Source of the DNA: Hemibagrus wyckioides
Lineage: Eukaryota > Chordata > Actinopteri > Siluriformes > Bagridae
Length of the DNA stretch: 64,000 nt
Direction: 5' to 3'
Assembly: GCF_019097595.1 (NCBI RefSeq)
Contig: NC_080714.1
Coordinates: forward strand, 3,234,259 to 3,298,258
Below the pieces are notes generated by a model, which saw only the letters and a list, made by a program, of their open reading frames with translations, did no database searches and had not been told where the DNA came from. Of the stretch, positions 40,681 through 52,859 are shown one piece after another; the first letter of the stretch is position 1; every line of letters starts with the position of its first letter. Made by a program: the position numbers and the translations under genes.

Positions 40681-41540
40681 TAGGTGTAGTTATTCTTCTA
40701 TCAAGAAACATTTATGCCAAGTATGTATTTTGGTTTAACGCTTTAATTTGATATGTGGATGATTTTGTAAATGATAAATCTAAGATATAAGACTATGAAT
40801 CATTCCTTTAGAGATGGAACTACTTTCTGAAAGTGTTACTCCTGGCCTGATTACACAGTGACACTAAAATCCTGCACTGCTTCAACATCTGGCTCACCTT
40901 CATAGCTTCTGTGTTAGATTTTAAAGTTCACTGGATATGTTAGACTTTTACTAAATGAATTCAGTGACATATTCCAGTGACCTGATGTTTCACGTTTATC
41001 TTTAGGTTCAGCAAACTGCTAATGTGTCATCATGCTAATCACCAGTGCAGCTTTTGCAAGCCATAAAGCATGTTAAATTTCCCTCCTTAACTATTGCCCC
41101 TAAACCCCGAGCACACAGGTGGCATCCCTATGTAAATAAACAGGGCGTGTCAGTCAGGGGGGGCAGGTCGAGGGGCATGCCGGACCCCCCCCACGGGAAA
41201 GCCAGATGCTGCCTCTTACCTGAGAGCCGAGCGAACACAGAATAAGAAGCGACATTGTGGGGAAACTAATATAGACACCCATGGGAGACGTGTGTATTAT
41301 TCAGTTTGGCTAAAATTAAATCAGAACAATGCAGGTCCCACATACACACTCCCACACACACACAGGCCCAGAGGACCGGGGGAAACCCGGCGGCGTCAAG
41401 TGCAGCAACAGTCTGGAGGCGTAGACGACGTAAACAAGGTGCTGGTTCATTAACAGAGACACAGCAGTGTCACAGAGGGGGGTCGGGATGGATATTATCA
41501 CCTCCTTTAAAGAAAGAAGAGTTACTCTGTTCACATTAAA
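40681..41540. other. Single-copy block, possible regulatory element at 41060-41330
   Basis: The part at 41060-41330 is GC-richer than its surroundings (GGCATGCCGGACCCCCCCCA, ATGTAAATAAACAGG) and is followed by a short CA run. Frames here show no domain. Confidence 0.3.
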
Positions 41541-41549
41541 GTGAAAGCC

Positions 41550-43360
41550 AGACTCAGTTCAATCTGAAACTTATTTATTTTTATATATAAAAGTAAAAAA
41601 AATATAATATAGAAAGGATAAACTAGAATTCTATTGCAGACACTGACACCGGGCTGCAACAGTGTGGAAACCATCGAAACAACAAACCCTGCCAGCTCCG
41701 AATGTCTATGAATAGATACAAGTAAAAATAGAACTTCATTAGAAATAATTCTATTATAAGTATGCTTCAACTAAAGGCAGGCTAAAAACAGGAACTTTGT
41801 CATCACTGTAATGTAATTACATTGTGATGAAATCTACACTTTACTTCGTTCAAATTACAGAAATAAGTCTGAAAATAGAATTATAATTATATTCAAATCC
41901 ATTCTGTGAAAATGTCATTTCTATTAGAAATACTAAAACTGGAACACTAATTTGGTCAGAAATAATAAAACAACAATCGTAATTACATTAGAAATATTTA
42001 AAAATTCATTTCATTTTAATATTTTTTAAAATTATATTACAAGTTCTAAAAAAAACCCGGAACACTAATTTTATCGCATACACTAAAACTAGGACCCTAA
42101 ATATATAATCAAATACTAAAATTAATCCTATTACAACTAGAACAAGAACGGCGATGTACAAGAAACACTAAAATAGGAACTCTAGAAACTTTCCAAAATT
42201 AAATCATAAAACTAAGACAGCATTTCTGACATATACAAACATTTCTAGAATACAGAATTCTATTCTATTAATGTTAAAACTAGAACTGTAATTCTATTCT
42301 GAACACAAAAATCTGAATTGAAGTTATTTTAGAAATACAAAAAATTGAATTCTATTATAACTGCTAAAATAGAACTGTGCTTATATTAAAATAAATTGGA
42401 TCTTTAATTATGTTACAAACAAGAACTTTAATTATGTTTGAATGACTAAAACTGGAACTCTATTATCTGCAATTATAACAGACTACTAAGAATAATATAT
42501 AAGAATTGGAACACTATATCAAAAATATTCAAACTCTAACAACATTTCTATGGCAAGTACAAAAGACAGAATTCTATTTATATTCAAATCTATTCTATTC
42601 ATTCTAAAATTCAATCTCTAAAGTCTCAATCTATTAGAAGTACTAAAACTGGAATTTGGAGTTAATTCTATTCAGAACTGTAATTAGGTTACAAATACAA
42701 CAACCACAAATAATCTGAGATAAAAAATACTATTACATTACAAACAGGAACTCTAATTATATTAGAAGTACAAAAACTGGAGCTCTATTGAGTGGAATTA
42801 TAATCAACTACGTACAATAATAAACAGAAACACTATATTTATAACAATATTTATAAACAATATTTCTATGGCAAGTACAAAAATGAGAATTCTATTTATA
42901 TTCAAATCTATTCTATGAATTCTAAAACTAAATCTTGATCTATAAGAAGTGCTAAAACTGAAACTTTAATTCTATTCAAAATAATAAAAATTGAACTGAA
43001 ATCATGTTACAAATACAACAACAACAAATAAATAGAGATTTTAAAAAATACTATTACATTACAAACCTTAACTCTAATTATAGTAGAAATACTAAATCTG
43101 GAGGTCTATTAATTGGAATTCTATTATATTGGAATTATATTAAACTACTAACAATAAAAATGGAAATCTTCAAACTCTTCAATCCTCAAATTCTAATTAT
43201 ATTCCAATCAGTTTGATTAATTCTAAAATGAAATCTTGATGTATAAGAAGTACTTAAACTGAACCGTCAATTCTATTCAAAATAATAAAAATAGAACAAC
43301 CACAAATAATTAGAGATACAAATACTATTAGGTTACAAACCAGAACTTTACTTATATTTG
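41550..43360. repeat. Strongly decayed tandem array related to the 30-bp repeat at 43361
   Basis: AT-rich DNA in which short phrases such as TTCTATTAGAAATACTAAAA, CTGGAACTCTAATTATATTA and AAACTGGAGCTCTATT keep returning at roughly 30-base or multiple spacing with many substitutions and gaps. It grades into the clean array next to it. Confidence 0.65.
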
Positions 43361-43910
43361 AAATACTAAAACTAGAGCTCTATATATTAGAAATACTTAA
43401 ACTGGAGCTCTATATATTAGAAATACTTAAACTGGAGCTCTATATATTAGAGATACTTAAACTGGAGCTCTATATATTAGAAATACTTAAACTGGAGCTC
43501 TATATATTAGAAATACTTAAACTGGAGCTCTATATATTAGAGATACTTAAACTGGAGCTCTATATATTAGAAATACCTAAACTGGAGCTCTATATATTAG
43601 AGATACTTAAACTGGAGCTCTATATATTAGAAATACTTAAACTGGAGCTCTATATATTAGAGATACTTAAACTGGAGCTCTATATATTAGAGATACTTAA
43701 ACTGGAGCTCTATATATTAGAGATACTTAAACTGGAGCTCTATATATTAGAAATACTTAAACTGGAGCTCTATATATTAGAGATACTTAAACTGGAGCTC
43801 TATATATTAGAAATACTTAAACTGGAGCTCTATATATTAGAGATACTTAAACTGGAGCTCTATATATTAGAGATACTTAAACTGGAGCTCTATATATTAG
43901 AAATACTAAA
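43361..43910. repeat. Near-perfect 30-bp minisatellite (about 18 units)
   Basis: The unit is TATATATTAG plus AAATACTTAA plus ACTGGAGCTC. The only common variant is AGATAC for AAATAC; these two forms often alternate, giving a partial 60-bp higher-order pattern. Units from 43391 to 43890 are otherwise almost identical. Confidence 0.95.
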
Positions 43911-44570
43911 AGTAGAATATGGTGTAGATTGTGTTAAAGGTTTGGTTTTATTACAGTTACAGTTAAATATATGATGATGGAAAGGTGGTAAATGTGAGGA
44001 ATGTTTCAGGTTCCAGAAAACGTTCTGTTATTTCTCAAGTGAGAAAAAGAGGATATGAGATCAGTTCTCCCTCTACATCTCTCTCTCTCTTTCTCTCTCT
44101 CTTTCTTCAACGTCTCCAGCCAAGGTGACTAAGACTGTTCATTAGCACCCTGTGGAGAGGAACAGATGCAGTAAGAAACACCTTCATAAACACACGTACA
44201 AACCGAAACTGAGCTCAGTACCACAGCGCACAATTACCGTTTTTTTTTTTTCTTCTTTTTTTTTCTGCAGCGAAGGCGACAGTTTTCAGTTCGAAGCCTT
44301 TGGCACATGTGAAGAGGCCTCACGGCATTGCTTTACACAGCTGCTTGACACACTCGCATTCAGAAGCTACTCTGAAGCGGCCTGATTGACAGCATTTCTA
44401 TTATTATTAAATCAAAAAGTCACAGGAATGAACCCGGCAGCTTCACGCTCGATTACACGCTGAATATTTCTGGATTTGACGGTTGGTTTGTTGGGCTGCT
44501 CCCATGGCCAGGAATTATTCGTTATACAGACGAGGAAGATTTTATGAAGACAGAATAGAATTGAATAGAA
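43911..44570. other. Single-copy block between arrays, possible regulatory element
   Basis: Non-repetitive DNA with CT runs at 44080-44105. A stretch starting after TTTCTGCAG at 44270 stays open to a stop at 44383-44385, but it lacks a partner exon or known domain. A conserved non-coding element is as likely as an exon. Confidence 0.3.
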
Positions 44571-44749
44571 TACTGATAAATTCTATCGTTCCTTATATAA
44601 AGTGTTTGGTCACTGCAATACAAATGTTTTATATGTTTTAGATTTATCTAAATTTGAATTAATCTAAATTTCACAGTTTCTATCAGGAATGAAGAAATAA
44701 TAAAGCAAAAATAGTGAGGAAGTGGAAAATAAGACACGAAGGAAAGGGT

Positions 44750-46140
44750 CACTGGACATTGGGAACAACAGTAGCCAGTGGCTGGACGTTGAGAAAATGG
44801 TGATCAGTGATTAGACGTTGAGAACAATGGAAGTCAGTGATTGGATGGTGGGAACAATGGTGATTAGTAATTGCATGCTGGGAACAATGGTGATTAGTGA
44901 TTGGATGCTGGGAACAATGGTGATTAGTGATTGAATGATGGGAACAATGGTGATTATTGATTGGATGCTGGGAACAATGGTGATTAGTGATTGGATGCTG
45001 GGAACAATTGTGTTCAGTGATTGGATGCTGGGAACAATGGTGATTAGTGATTGGATGGTGGGAAGAATGATAGTCAGTGATTGAATGGTGGGAACAATTG
45101 TAATCAGTGATTAGACAATGAGAGCACTAGTGAGTAGTGATTGGATTTTGGATTGAATGATAGTTACTGATTGGATACTGATTGGAACAATGGTGATTAG
45201 TGATTGGATCCTGTAAACAATGGTGTTTAGTGATGGGATGCTGGACATAATTGTGATCAGTGATTGGATTTTGGATTAAGTGATAGTGACTGGATGTTGG
45301 GAAAAATAGTGTTCAGTGATTGGATGCTGGGAACAGTGGTGATTACTGATTGGATGGTGGGAACAATTGTAATCAGTGATTGGACATTGAGAACACTAGT
45401 GATAAGTGATTGGATTTTGGATTGAATGATAGTCAGTGATTGGATGCTGGGAACAATGGAAGTCAGTGATTAGACAATGAAAACAATAGTGAGTAGGGAT
45501 TTTTGGATTGAATAATAGTCATTAATTGGATTCTGGGAACAATGGTGTTTAGTGATTGGATCCTGGGAACAATGGTGTTTAGTGATTAGATGCTGGGAAC
45601 AATAGTGTTTGGTGATTGGATGCTGGGAACAGCTGTGCTCAGTGATTGGACATTGGGAACACTAGTGAAAAGTGATTGGATTTTTGATTGAATGATAGTC
45701 AGTGATTGGATGTGGGAACAATGGTGATTAGTGATTGGATTTTGGATTAAATGATAGTGATTGTATGCTGGGAAAAATTATGTTCAGTGATTGGATGCTG
45801 AGAACAGTGGTGATTAGTGTTTGGACATTGAGAACACTAGTGATAAGTGATTGGATTTAGTCAGTGATTGGATGCTGGGGACAATGGTGTTCAGTGATTG
45901 GATGCTGGGAACAATAGTGTTCAGTGATTGGATGCTGGGAACAATGGTGTTCAGTGATTGGATGCTGGGAATAATGGTGTTCAGTGATTGGATGCTGGGA
46001 ACAATAGTGTTCATTGATTGGATGCTGGGAATAATAATGTTCAGTGAATAATGTTCAGTGATTGGATGCTGGGAATAATAATGTTCAGTGAATAATGTTC
46101 AGTGAATAATGTTCAGTGATTGGATGCTGGGAACAGTGGT
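44750..46140 (+). repeat. 30-bp minisatellite, family M (about 46 units)
   Basis: The unit is GGAACAATGG plus TGATTAGTGA plus TTGGATGCTG, with many point variants and some units shortened. A homogeneous run covers 45880-46040. Its reverse complement matches the unit of the array at 57550-59540. Confidence 0.95.
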
Positions 46141-46261
46141 GTTCAGTCTGAGAAATAAATCTAGAATAAACGCTGACTCTACCTTTAATCAGAGATTGCT
46201 GTGCGGGTCTTTCTGTTTTCTTTCTTCTTTCCAATTGTGTGATCAATTGAGAAGTGAGGAA

Positions 46262-46269
<8 letters not shown>

Positions 46270-46303
<34 letters not shown>

Positions 46304-46601
46304 ACATGCACAGGTGAATCAGGCCATGTAGCCGAAATGTCAGTTGGTGGTTTGGTATTTCTGAGAGAGATAGAGGCAGAGGGCCTCACACCTTTCCGGC
46401 TGGACCCTCAGTGATAGAGGCACGCTGGAGCTCAGACAGGCAGTGAAGAGGGTAGTTGTGAAAGAGGGGGTCCTAACCGCACAACCTGTGGTGCATTGTG
46501 GGAAATGGGGCCTGGGTTCTTAGCTGGAGAGATAAGACTTAAGGCTGGGGCTAAGCCTTGGATTTAACCTGCCTGGAAATATCAGGGCTTGACTTGAAAG
46601 T

Positions 46602-46646
<45 letters not shown>

Positions 46647-46883
46647 AAATGCCACTACAGATTCTCAGAGGGAGGTCCACCTTGCTGAACCACAAAGCAC
46701 TTCTCTCGGTTATCGTCTGTCACACACCTGCGCACAGACAATGGGGGGCCAGAGCAGGATGTGTGTGTGTGTGTGTGTGTGTGTGATCATGATGCTTGGT
46801 CAGTAAGATCCTCCTCCACTTAGCATTCAGTATCACCTGCACTTCAGTCAGTTAAGCTACCGTTTACATGATCACTTACTGAC

Positions 46884-46923
<40 letters not shown>

Positions 46924-46925
46924 AA
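46270..46925. repeat. CT/CA, TG and GA microsatellites around a single-copy block
   Basis: CT then CA at 46262-46306, TG at 46611-46644 and 46760-46784, TG/GA at 46884-46921. The single-copy block at 46320-46600 shows no gene. Confidence 0.8.
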
Positions 46926-47159
46926 CAGTCATGCTTTAATCCTTATTCTTAGGTATCCCCACAAGATTTTAGCTCTTAGCATTGCTTTACTTGTTAAGGT
47001 TAAAAGCATCACCTGTAATTTGACTCTTGTGGGCGTGTACCGATGGCTGCTCTGATCACCGGTGGGCGTGGCCTGTCCTGCATTTTAATGAGTAACATAT
47101 AGAGAAAAGTTTTATCATTGACTTGTACTTGTGATTTATATGGATCTGGCTGTTGGTGT

Positions 47160-47523
47160 GTGGCATGTGTGTGTGTGTGTGTGAGTGAGTGTGTATGTAC
47201 TATAAATGACTTGATATATGTGTGTGTGTGTGTGTGAGTGAGTGAGTGAGTGAATTTGTGTGTACCTATGAATGACTTGATATGTGTGTCTGTGTGTGAC
47301 AGAGAGTGTGTGTGTACCTATAAATGACTTGTGTGTCTGTGTGTGTGTGTGTAGGTATGTGAGTGAGTGTGTGTGTGTTTGTGTGTGTACCTATAAATGA
47401 CTTGTGTGTCTGTGTGTGTGTGTGTAGGTATGTGAGTGAGTGTGTGTGTGTTTGTGTGTGTACCTATAAATGACTGTGTGTGTGTGTGTGTGTGTGTTTG
47501 TGTGTGTACCTATAAATGACTCA

Positions 47524-47555
<32 letters not shown>
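47160..47555. repeat. TG-rich minisatellite with TACCTATAAATGACT landmark
   Basis: Units of about 70-80 bases, each with ACCTATAAATGACTTG followed by TG runs and TAGGTATGTGAGTGAGTG. Two adjacent units (about 47320-47388 and 47389-47460) are virtually identical. Confidence 0.9.
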
Positions 47556-49388
47556 GTAGAAGTCTGATAAGCCGAATGGAGCCAGACAGTAGTGTGGGTG
47601 CAACAGATCAGCTGATGAGTGCTCAGATACTGAAAGCTCTGTTTCTCTTGTTGGTTGATCGCAATGTGTGTAGTATTTTGTCCTCTCAGTATAGCAGAGG
47701 CCATTAGCGGTCAATGCTAAGTGTAATTACACTGTCATTTTAGTCAAGTGAAGTCATTTCCTAGGACTTTTCAAACACTTTTGAAGTAAATGTTGAGATT
47801 CCTGACAGCTTTGTCTTGCTTTCTCTACGAGTCTCAAATTGTTCGTAAAATATACCATGGCCATCTGCTAGCTAGCTTTGTTACAAATACTTAAATTCTA
47901 GTGTTTTCTGAGAAAAAGATTTCAGAAAGTTCTAGAACCAAATCATTTAGGAAAAGCTAACATGCTAAAATCTATCAGTAATGTTTTTGTTTTGTTTTCT
48001 GGTGAGCTAAATATCATTAAACTTTCATTTATCAGAGTTTTCCTAACAATTCTAATGCAAATTTTGATTTCTTTTCGTTTTCTTTTTGCCTCAAGATTCT
48101 ATAAAATCCATACCGGCTATTTGCTTAGCTAGTTTCACTGTTAGCAATCTAGTTTCAGCTTACGGCCCTGTGTTTCCTGGTTGCCTAGCAACAGCGTTCA
48201 CACTTCTTGCCAGACTGGCAAGACATTTTTGCTATGGATTAATTTGCCTGAAAAACAATGCTAACTCTAAATTTAAACACCAAATTACTAGCCAGACATT
48301 TATTATCAATTTATTAACACATCTGTGGTAAATTTTGACAATCCTGAGGGAGCTGTCTTTTTTTTGCAGTCATTTTACCTCAGATTACCCCAAATAAATA
48401 CATGGCAGCTACGTATGTGTTTGTGTTAGCTCGCTTCCTCACTGTTTGTTTTTGCCGGTTGCCTAGCAGCTTTAACCGCTTGTGTTTTCAATCCATTAAA
48501 ATATGATTAAACTCTTCTTAAACTTGACTGAACATTCCAGGAAGTATCCGGAACCACAGAGTTTTAAAAAACGGCCGGTTTAAGGCTAGTAATAATGCTA
48601 ACTGTATAATAATTTAACTAGCTTAGTTGCTTGGTAGCATTTAAGTTCATTTCAACCGTGTTTACATCGCTTGGAGAAGAAAAAAGGGAGGAGTGAGAAA
48701 GAGAAGTGTGTGTGTGTGTGTGTAAGGTAGAAGTGGAGGCTGTTTACAGCTCAGGTGAAGTGGACCATCACAAAAGGAGTTGTGCAGCAGCCGCTGGCGT
48801 GATGCGGCGATTACGGCGGAGAGAACGTGCAAGCTGATGCATGTTCATGCTCTGGTTTTTCAATCAGGATTAAAAGAAATCTAATTAATCAGTATACAGT
48901 GACACGCTCACACTCGAACAGCCTCACACAAGATCACGGTCCATCTGCCAGGTCCAGCACCAGGCCGTGTTTCTGCACGTGTTCTGCTGAACTTAAACAG
49001 AACAAGGTGTGCCTCAGAAGAGTGTCCACACAATCACTCGCACCATCAAAATAGCAGGTGCTCCACCAAGCATTAAGTGCAATGCATCATGGGTAGGCAT
49101 GAAAAACAACCATCAAGCAAAAACGAACAAAACAGGTCCGCTGCCGACGTGGAGAACATCCAGAAATATGAGTATGACGAAAGTACCCTAAGCCCTGACT
49201 GCTGTCATTACATAATTGTGTGCAGGTGTGTGTGTGTGTGTGTGGAGTGATGACAGACTACCTGCGCACACACACACACACACACATTAAACTTGATATA
49301 TCTTAAAAACCGAAAGCACACCATGAATAAATTAAACTATAACAACATACAGACTTCTCTTAACAGATTCTCCTTTTACAGATTTACA
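47556..49388. other. Spacer, no gene seen
   Basis: Single-copy AT-rich DNA with loosely repeated TTGCCTAGCAAC/TTAGCTAGCTT phrases between 47860 and 48640, which may be an old repeat. Short TG and CA runs occur near 48708-48723, 49227-49243 and 49267-49288. Confidence 0.4.
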
Positions 49389-49390
49389 TA

Positions 49391-50485
49391 TACAGTGAGG
49401 GAAAAAATGATTTGATCCCCTGCTGATTTTGTACGTTTGCCCAATGAGAAAGAAATGATCAGTCTGTAATTTTAATGGTAGGTTTATTTGAACAGTGAGA
49501 GACAGAATAACAACAAAACAAATTTCATAAAAGTTATACTTTGATTGGCATTTCAAGAGGGATTTTGTCCCACTCCTCTTTGCAGATCCTCTCCAAGTCA
49601 TTCAGGTTTCGAGGCTGATGTTTGGCACCTCCAACCTTCAGCTCCCTCCACAGATTTTCTATGGGATTAAGGTCTGGAGACTGGCTAGGTCACTCCAGGA
49701 CCTTAATGTGCTTCTTCTTGAGCCACTCCTTTGTTGCCTTGGCCGTGTGTTTTGAGTCATTGTCATGCTGGAATACCCATCCATGACCCATTTTCAATGC
49801 CCTGGCTGAGAGAAGGAGGTTCTCACCCAAGATTTGACGGTACATGGCCCCGTCCATGGTCCCTTTGATACAGTGCAGTTGTCCTGTCCCCTTAGCAGAA
49901 AAATGCCCCCAAAGCATAATGTTTCCACCTCCAAGTTCCTCCCATGTAGTTCTCGGCTGATTCCTCACCATTCTCATGATCATTGAAACTCCACGGGGTA
50001 AGATTTTGCATGGAGCCCCAGACCGATGGAGATTTACAGTTATTTTGTGTTTCTTCCGTTTGCGAATAATTGCACCAACTGCTGTCACCTTCTCCCCGAG
50101 CTGCTTGCCGAAGGTCTTGTAGTCCATTCCAGCCTTGCGGAGGTCTACAATCTTGTCCCTGACATCCTTGGACAGCTCTTTGGTCTTGGCCATGGTGGAG
50201 AGTTTGGAATCTGATTGATTGATTGCTTTCTCTGGACAGGTGTCTTTTATACAGGTTTAGGACACCTGGGAGTCAGAAGTCTTGCTGATTGACAGGGGGT
50301 CAAATACTTATTTCACTCATTAAAATGCTTTTTAAAACTTTTTTTGAAATGTGTTTTTCTGTATTTTGTTGTTATTCTCACTGTTCAAATAAAACTACCA
50401 TTAAAATTATAGACTGATCATTTCTTTGTCAGTGGGCAAACGTACAAAACCAGCAGGGGATCAAATCATTTTTTCCCTCACTGTA
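49391..50485 (-). mobile_element. Tc1/mariner DNA transposon, internally deleted
   Basis: Terminal inverted repeats start TACAGTGAGGGAAAAAATGA at the left and end in its complement (TTTTTTCCCTCACTGTA) at the right, with TA at both ends as for Tc1 insertion. The repeats extend inward through GCTGATTTTGTACGTTTGCC. At about 1.1 kb it is roughly 0.5 kb shorter than a complete fish Tc1 element, because the middle of the transposase is gone. It cannot move by itself but keeps the ends a related transposase would need. Confidence 0.93.
49534..50193 (-). pseudogene. Broken Tc1 transposase
   Basis: The frame starts with [20 protein letters not shown] (helix-turn-helix DNA-binding part) and continues to [11 protein letters not shown]. 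It then jumps directly to [20 protein letters not shown], so about 150 residues carrying the first catalytic aspartate are deleted, near 49930. The second aspartate motif is present ([18 protein letters not shown]). A stop (TGA where the family has Trp) follows KHIKVLE at 49687-49689, before the [14 protein letters not shown] segment with the third catalytic residue. The normal end IPLEMPIKV lies at 49534. It is non-functional on two counts. Confidence 0.9.
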
Positions 50486-50679
50486 GAAAGTTTACTTCAG
50501 TCTGTCTGTTTAATAAAATACCCCATGTTCTGCGATTGTTTGTTGACCAGAATGTGTGACTTGTGTGTTATTTTCAAACTAGTTTTCTAAAAGCTTCATC
50601 AAACTTGAAGAACGTCTTCATCATGAAAACTTAAATAAAAGATCATCTTGTCAAGCATGGTGATGTGTGATGCATTTAG

Positions 50680-51205
50680 TGCATTCATTTGTTCATTTAT
50701 TCCTTTGTTCATTCATTAATCTGTTCCATCCTTCATTCATTCGTTCGTTCATTCACTCCTTCCTTCCATTCATTCATTCATTCATTCATTTGTTCGTTCC
50801 TTACTTCCTGCCTTCCTTTGTTCATTCATTCATTCCTTCGTTCATTCATTTGTTTTTTCATTCCTTCCTTTCCTTCATTCATTTAGTTATTCATTTGTTT
50901 GTTCATTCCATCATTCATTCCTTCATTTGTTTGTTCATTCTTTCCTTCCTTCACATGTTTGTTCATTAATTTATTTATTCATTTGTTCATTCATTCCATC
51001 ATTCATTCATTTTTGTTCATTCATTTATTCATTCATTCGTAGTTTGTTTATTCCTTCCTTCCTTTCTTCTTTCATTTATTCATTCGTTTGTTCACTCCAT
51101 CATTCGTTTATTCATTCATTTATTCATCCATTCATTCCTTCCTTCCTTCCTTTGCTCATTCATTCATTTCTTCCTTCCTTCTTTCCTTCCTTTATTCTTT
51201 CATTT
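50680..51205 (+). repeat. (ATTC)n / (CTTC)n tetranucleotide tract
   Basis: Over 500 bases of TTCATTCATTCG and TTCCTTCCTTCC with drift. The Ser/Phe/His/Ile frames are repeat translations. Confidence 0.9.
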
Positions 51206-51399
51206 TCATGAACTGTGTTCCCTTGATCAGGGTTACTGAGGTTTAATTTGTTTATATTTCTTTAAATAGGGGTGAATTAGTCCTCCCTCCTTCCCTCTCT
51301 CTCTCTCTCTGTCCAAGTCTCTCTCTCCGAGTCTCTCGTTCATTGTTTCAGTCCCCGTGTGACTATTTTCTCTCGTCCCATCTGGACCAGGAGGTGGGT

Positions 51400-51640
51400 G
51401 GGGGTCTGAGAGGGTTTTCTATTAAGGCTTTAATCTTTAATTGTGTAGGTGAATCTGAGCTTTAAGTGCGTCGCCTAATTGGCTGCGAGTGAGTCCATCT
51501 GCTTTGATTGGGAGTTCAGTGCAGCAGCATGGGGGGGAAGTAAGAGCGCCTGGCTTTGTGTGCACGCTGACAATAATCACAGTAACAAGCTAACAGCATA
51601 CCATCTTTCCCATTATATTCAAGTCGGATTTTAAAACAAC
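51400..51640. promoter_or_regulatory. Candidate conserved non-coding block
   Basis: Between a CT tract and a TG run lies complex DNA with TATTAAGGCTTTAATCTTTA, GCGTCGCCTAATTGGCTGCG and CTGACAATAATCACAG. No coding frame. Confidence 0.35.
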
Positions 51641-51920
51641 AGCTGCTTCCTTACAGCTCGGAAAGATTTCATCATTTTGTAGCAATATTCTGTACAGTTT
51701 TATATCTGTGTGTGTGTGTGTGTGTGTGTACTTAATGAGGTGTATAAGTACCTCTTGGGTTTTTCTCAGTAAAAATTTCGGCTCAGAGGAGAAACTCCAG
51801 TCTCTGTCATGCCTCCGGGTCTGTCAATGGATAAAAAAATTTAAATATGTGAATTCAACATCCAGCCAATCAGAGCAAAGAGACACGATCATGATGCTGC
51901 ACTGCTTAGTAAACAATCAT

Positions 51921-52080
51921 GTTTATTTGTCACATATACATTGCTGCACAGTGAAATCCTTTCTTCGCATATCCCATCCTTAGGGGTTGGGGTCAGAGCG
52001 CAGGGTCAGCCATGATGCAGCGCCCCCTGAGCAGGCCTTGCTCAAGGGCCCAACAGTGGTAGCTTGGCGGTGCTGGGGCT
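51921..52080 (-). repeat. tRNA-derived SINE (family 1), reverse orientation, head missing
   Basis: The tail lies at the left (GTTTATTTGTCACATATACA) and GGGGTTGGGGTCAGAGCGCA in the body. It stops at GGTGCTGGGGCTT, right where the tRNA-like B box would begin, and is directly followed by the family-2 insertion site. Confidence 0.7.
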
Positions 52081-52096
52081 TAGTATAGCTGTTCCT

Positions 52097-52321
52097 GTAG
52101 TTCTTTCACCGCCACGACCCGGGTTCGAATCCCAGGCAGAGATCTGACCCAGCCGCAGAAGGATTAACTCTCAGTGCTGGTCCCAAGCTCGGATAAAAGC
52201 CCGGTTGTGTCAGGAAGGGCATCCGGTGTGAAAACCTGTGCCAAAATCAAATATGCTGATCGGATGATCCTCTGTAGCGACCCAGAACACGGAGCAGCTG
52301 AAGGACAACAACAACAACAAC
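52097..52321 (+). mobile_element. SINE (family 2) with 10-bp target-site duplication
   Basis: It carries CGACCCGGGTTCGAATCCCA (tRNA B-box-like), GGTCCCAAGCTCGGATAAAA, GGAAGGGCATCCGGTGTGAA and a (CAA)n tail. It is flanked by AGCTGTTCCT at 52087-52096 and 52322-52331. It is the longer relative of the copy at 37707-37861. Confidence 0.75.
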
Positions 52322-52515
52322 AGCTGTTCCTAAAGTTAACTACTAAATTAATTGGCTAATTTAATTAGTATATAATGTCACTTTTATAATACGGTGCTTC
52401 TGAAATCTCCATTCTGATTGGTCAGTATTGAAGGTGTCAATAAAATGTGCTCGTCCTACCGTATCATGTTACCGTTTCTATAGCAACTCATTTAAATAGA
52501 TAGTGCCATGCACCA

Positions 52516-52857
52516 GGCAGCACGGTGGCTTAGCGTTGCCTCACAGCAAGAAGGTTCTGGGTTCGAATCCCGGGTTCGGCTTTCTGTGTGGAGTTTGCAT
52601 GTTCTCCCCGTGCATGCGTGGGTTTACTCCGGGTACTCTAGTTTCCTCCCACAGTCCAAAAACATGTAGATTATGTTGATTGGTAATTCTAAATTGCCCA
52701 TAGGAGTGTGGTTGTCTGTCTATATGTGTGGCCCTGCGATGGACTGGCGACCTGTCCAGGGTGTACCCCTGCCTTTCACCCAATGTGCACTGGCAGATCC
52801 CCGTGACCCTAATTATTAATAAAGTGGGTATAGAAAATGGATGGATGGATAGATGGT
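52516..52857 (+). repeat. tRNA-headed SINE-like element (family C)
   Basis: Head GGCAGCACGGTGGCTTAGCG with GGTTCTGGGTTCGAATCCCG, body GTGTGGAGTTTGCATGTTCT and GACCTGTCCAGGGTGTACCC, tail AAATGGATGGATGGATAG. Same family as 31818-32180, opposite orientation. Confidence 0.8.
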
Positions 52858-52859
52858 GA

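Noticed and set aside
44152..44385. Frame ending in GDSFQFEAFGTCEEASRH after a TTTCTGCAG acceptor-like site
   Set aside because: No partner exon, poly-T interruption and no family match; kept only as part of a possible regulatory block.
43361..46140. CRISPR-like direct repeats of about 30 bp
   Set aside because: Units are contiguous with no unique spacers and the genome is eukaryotic; these are minisatellites.
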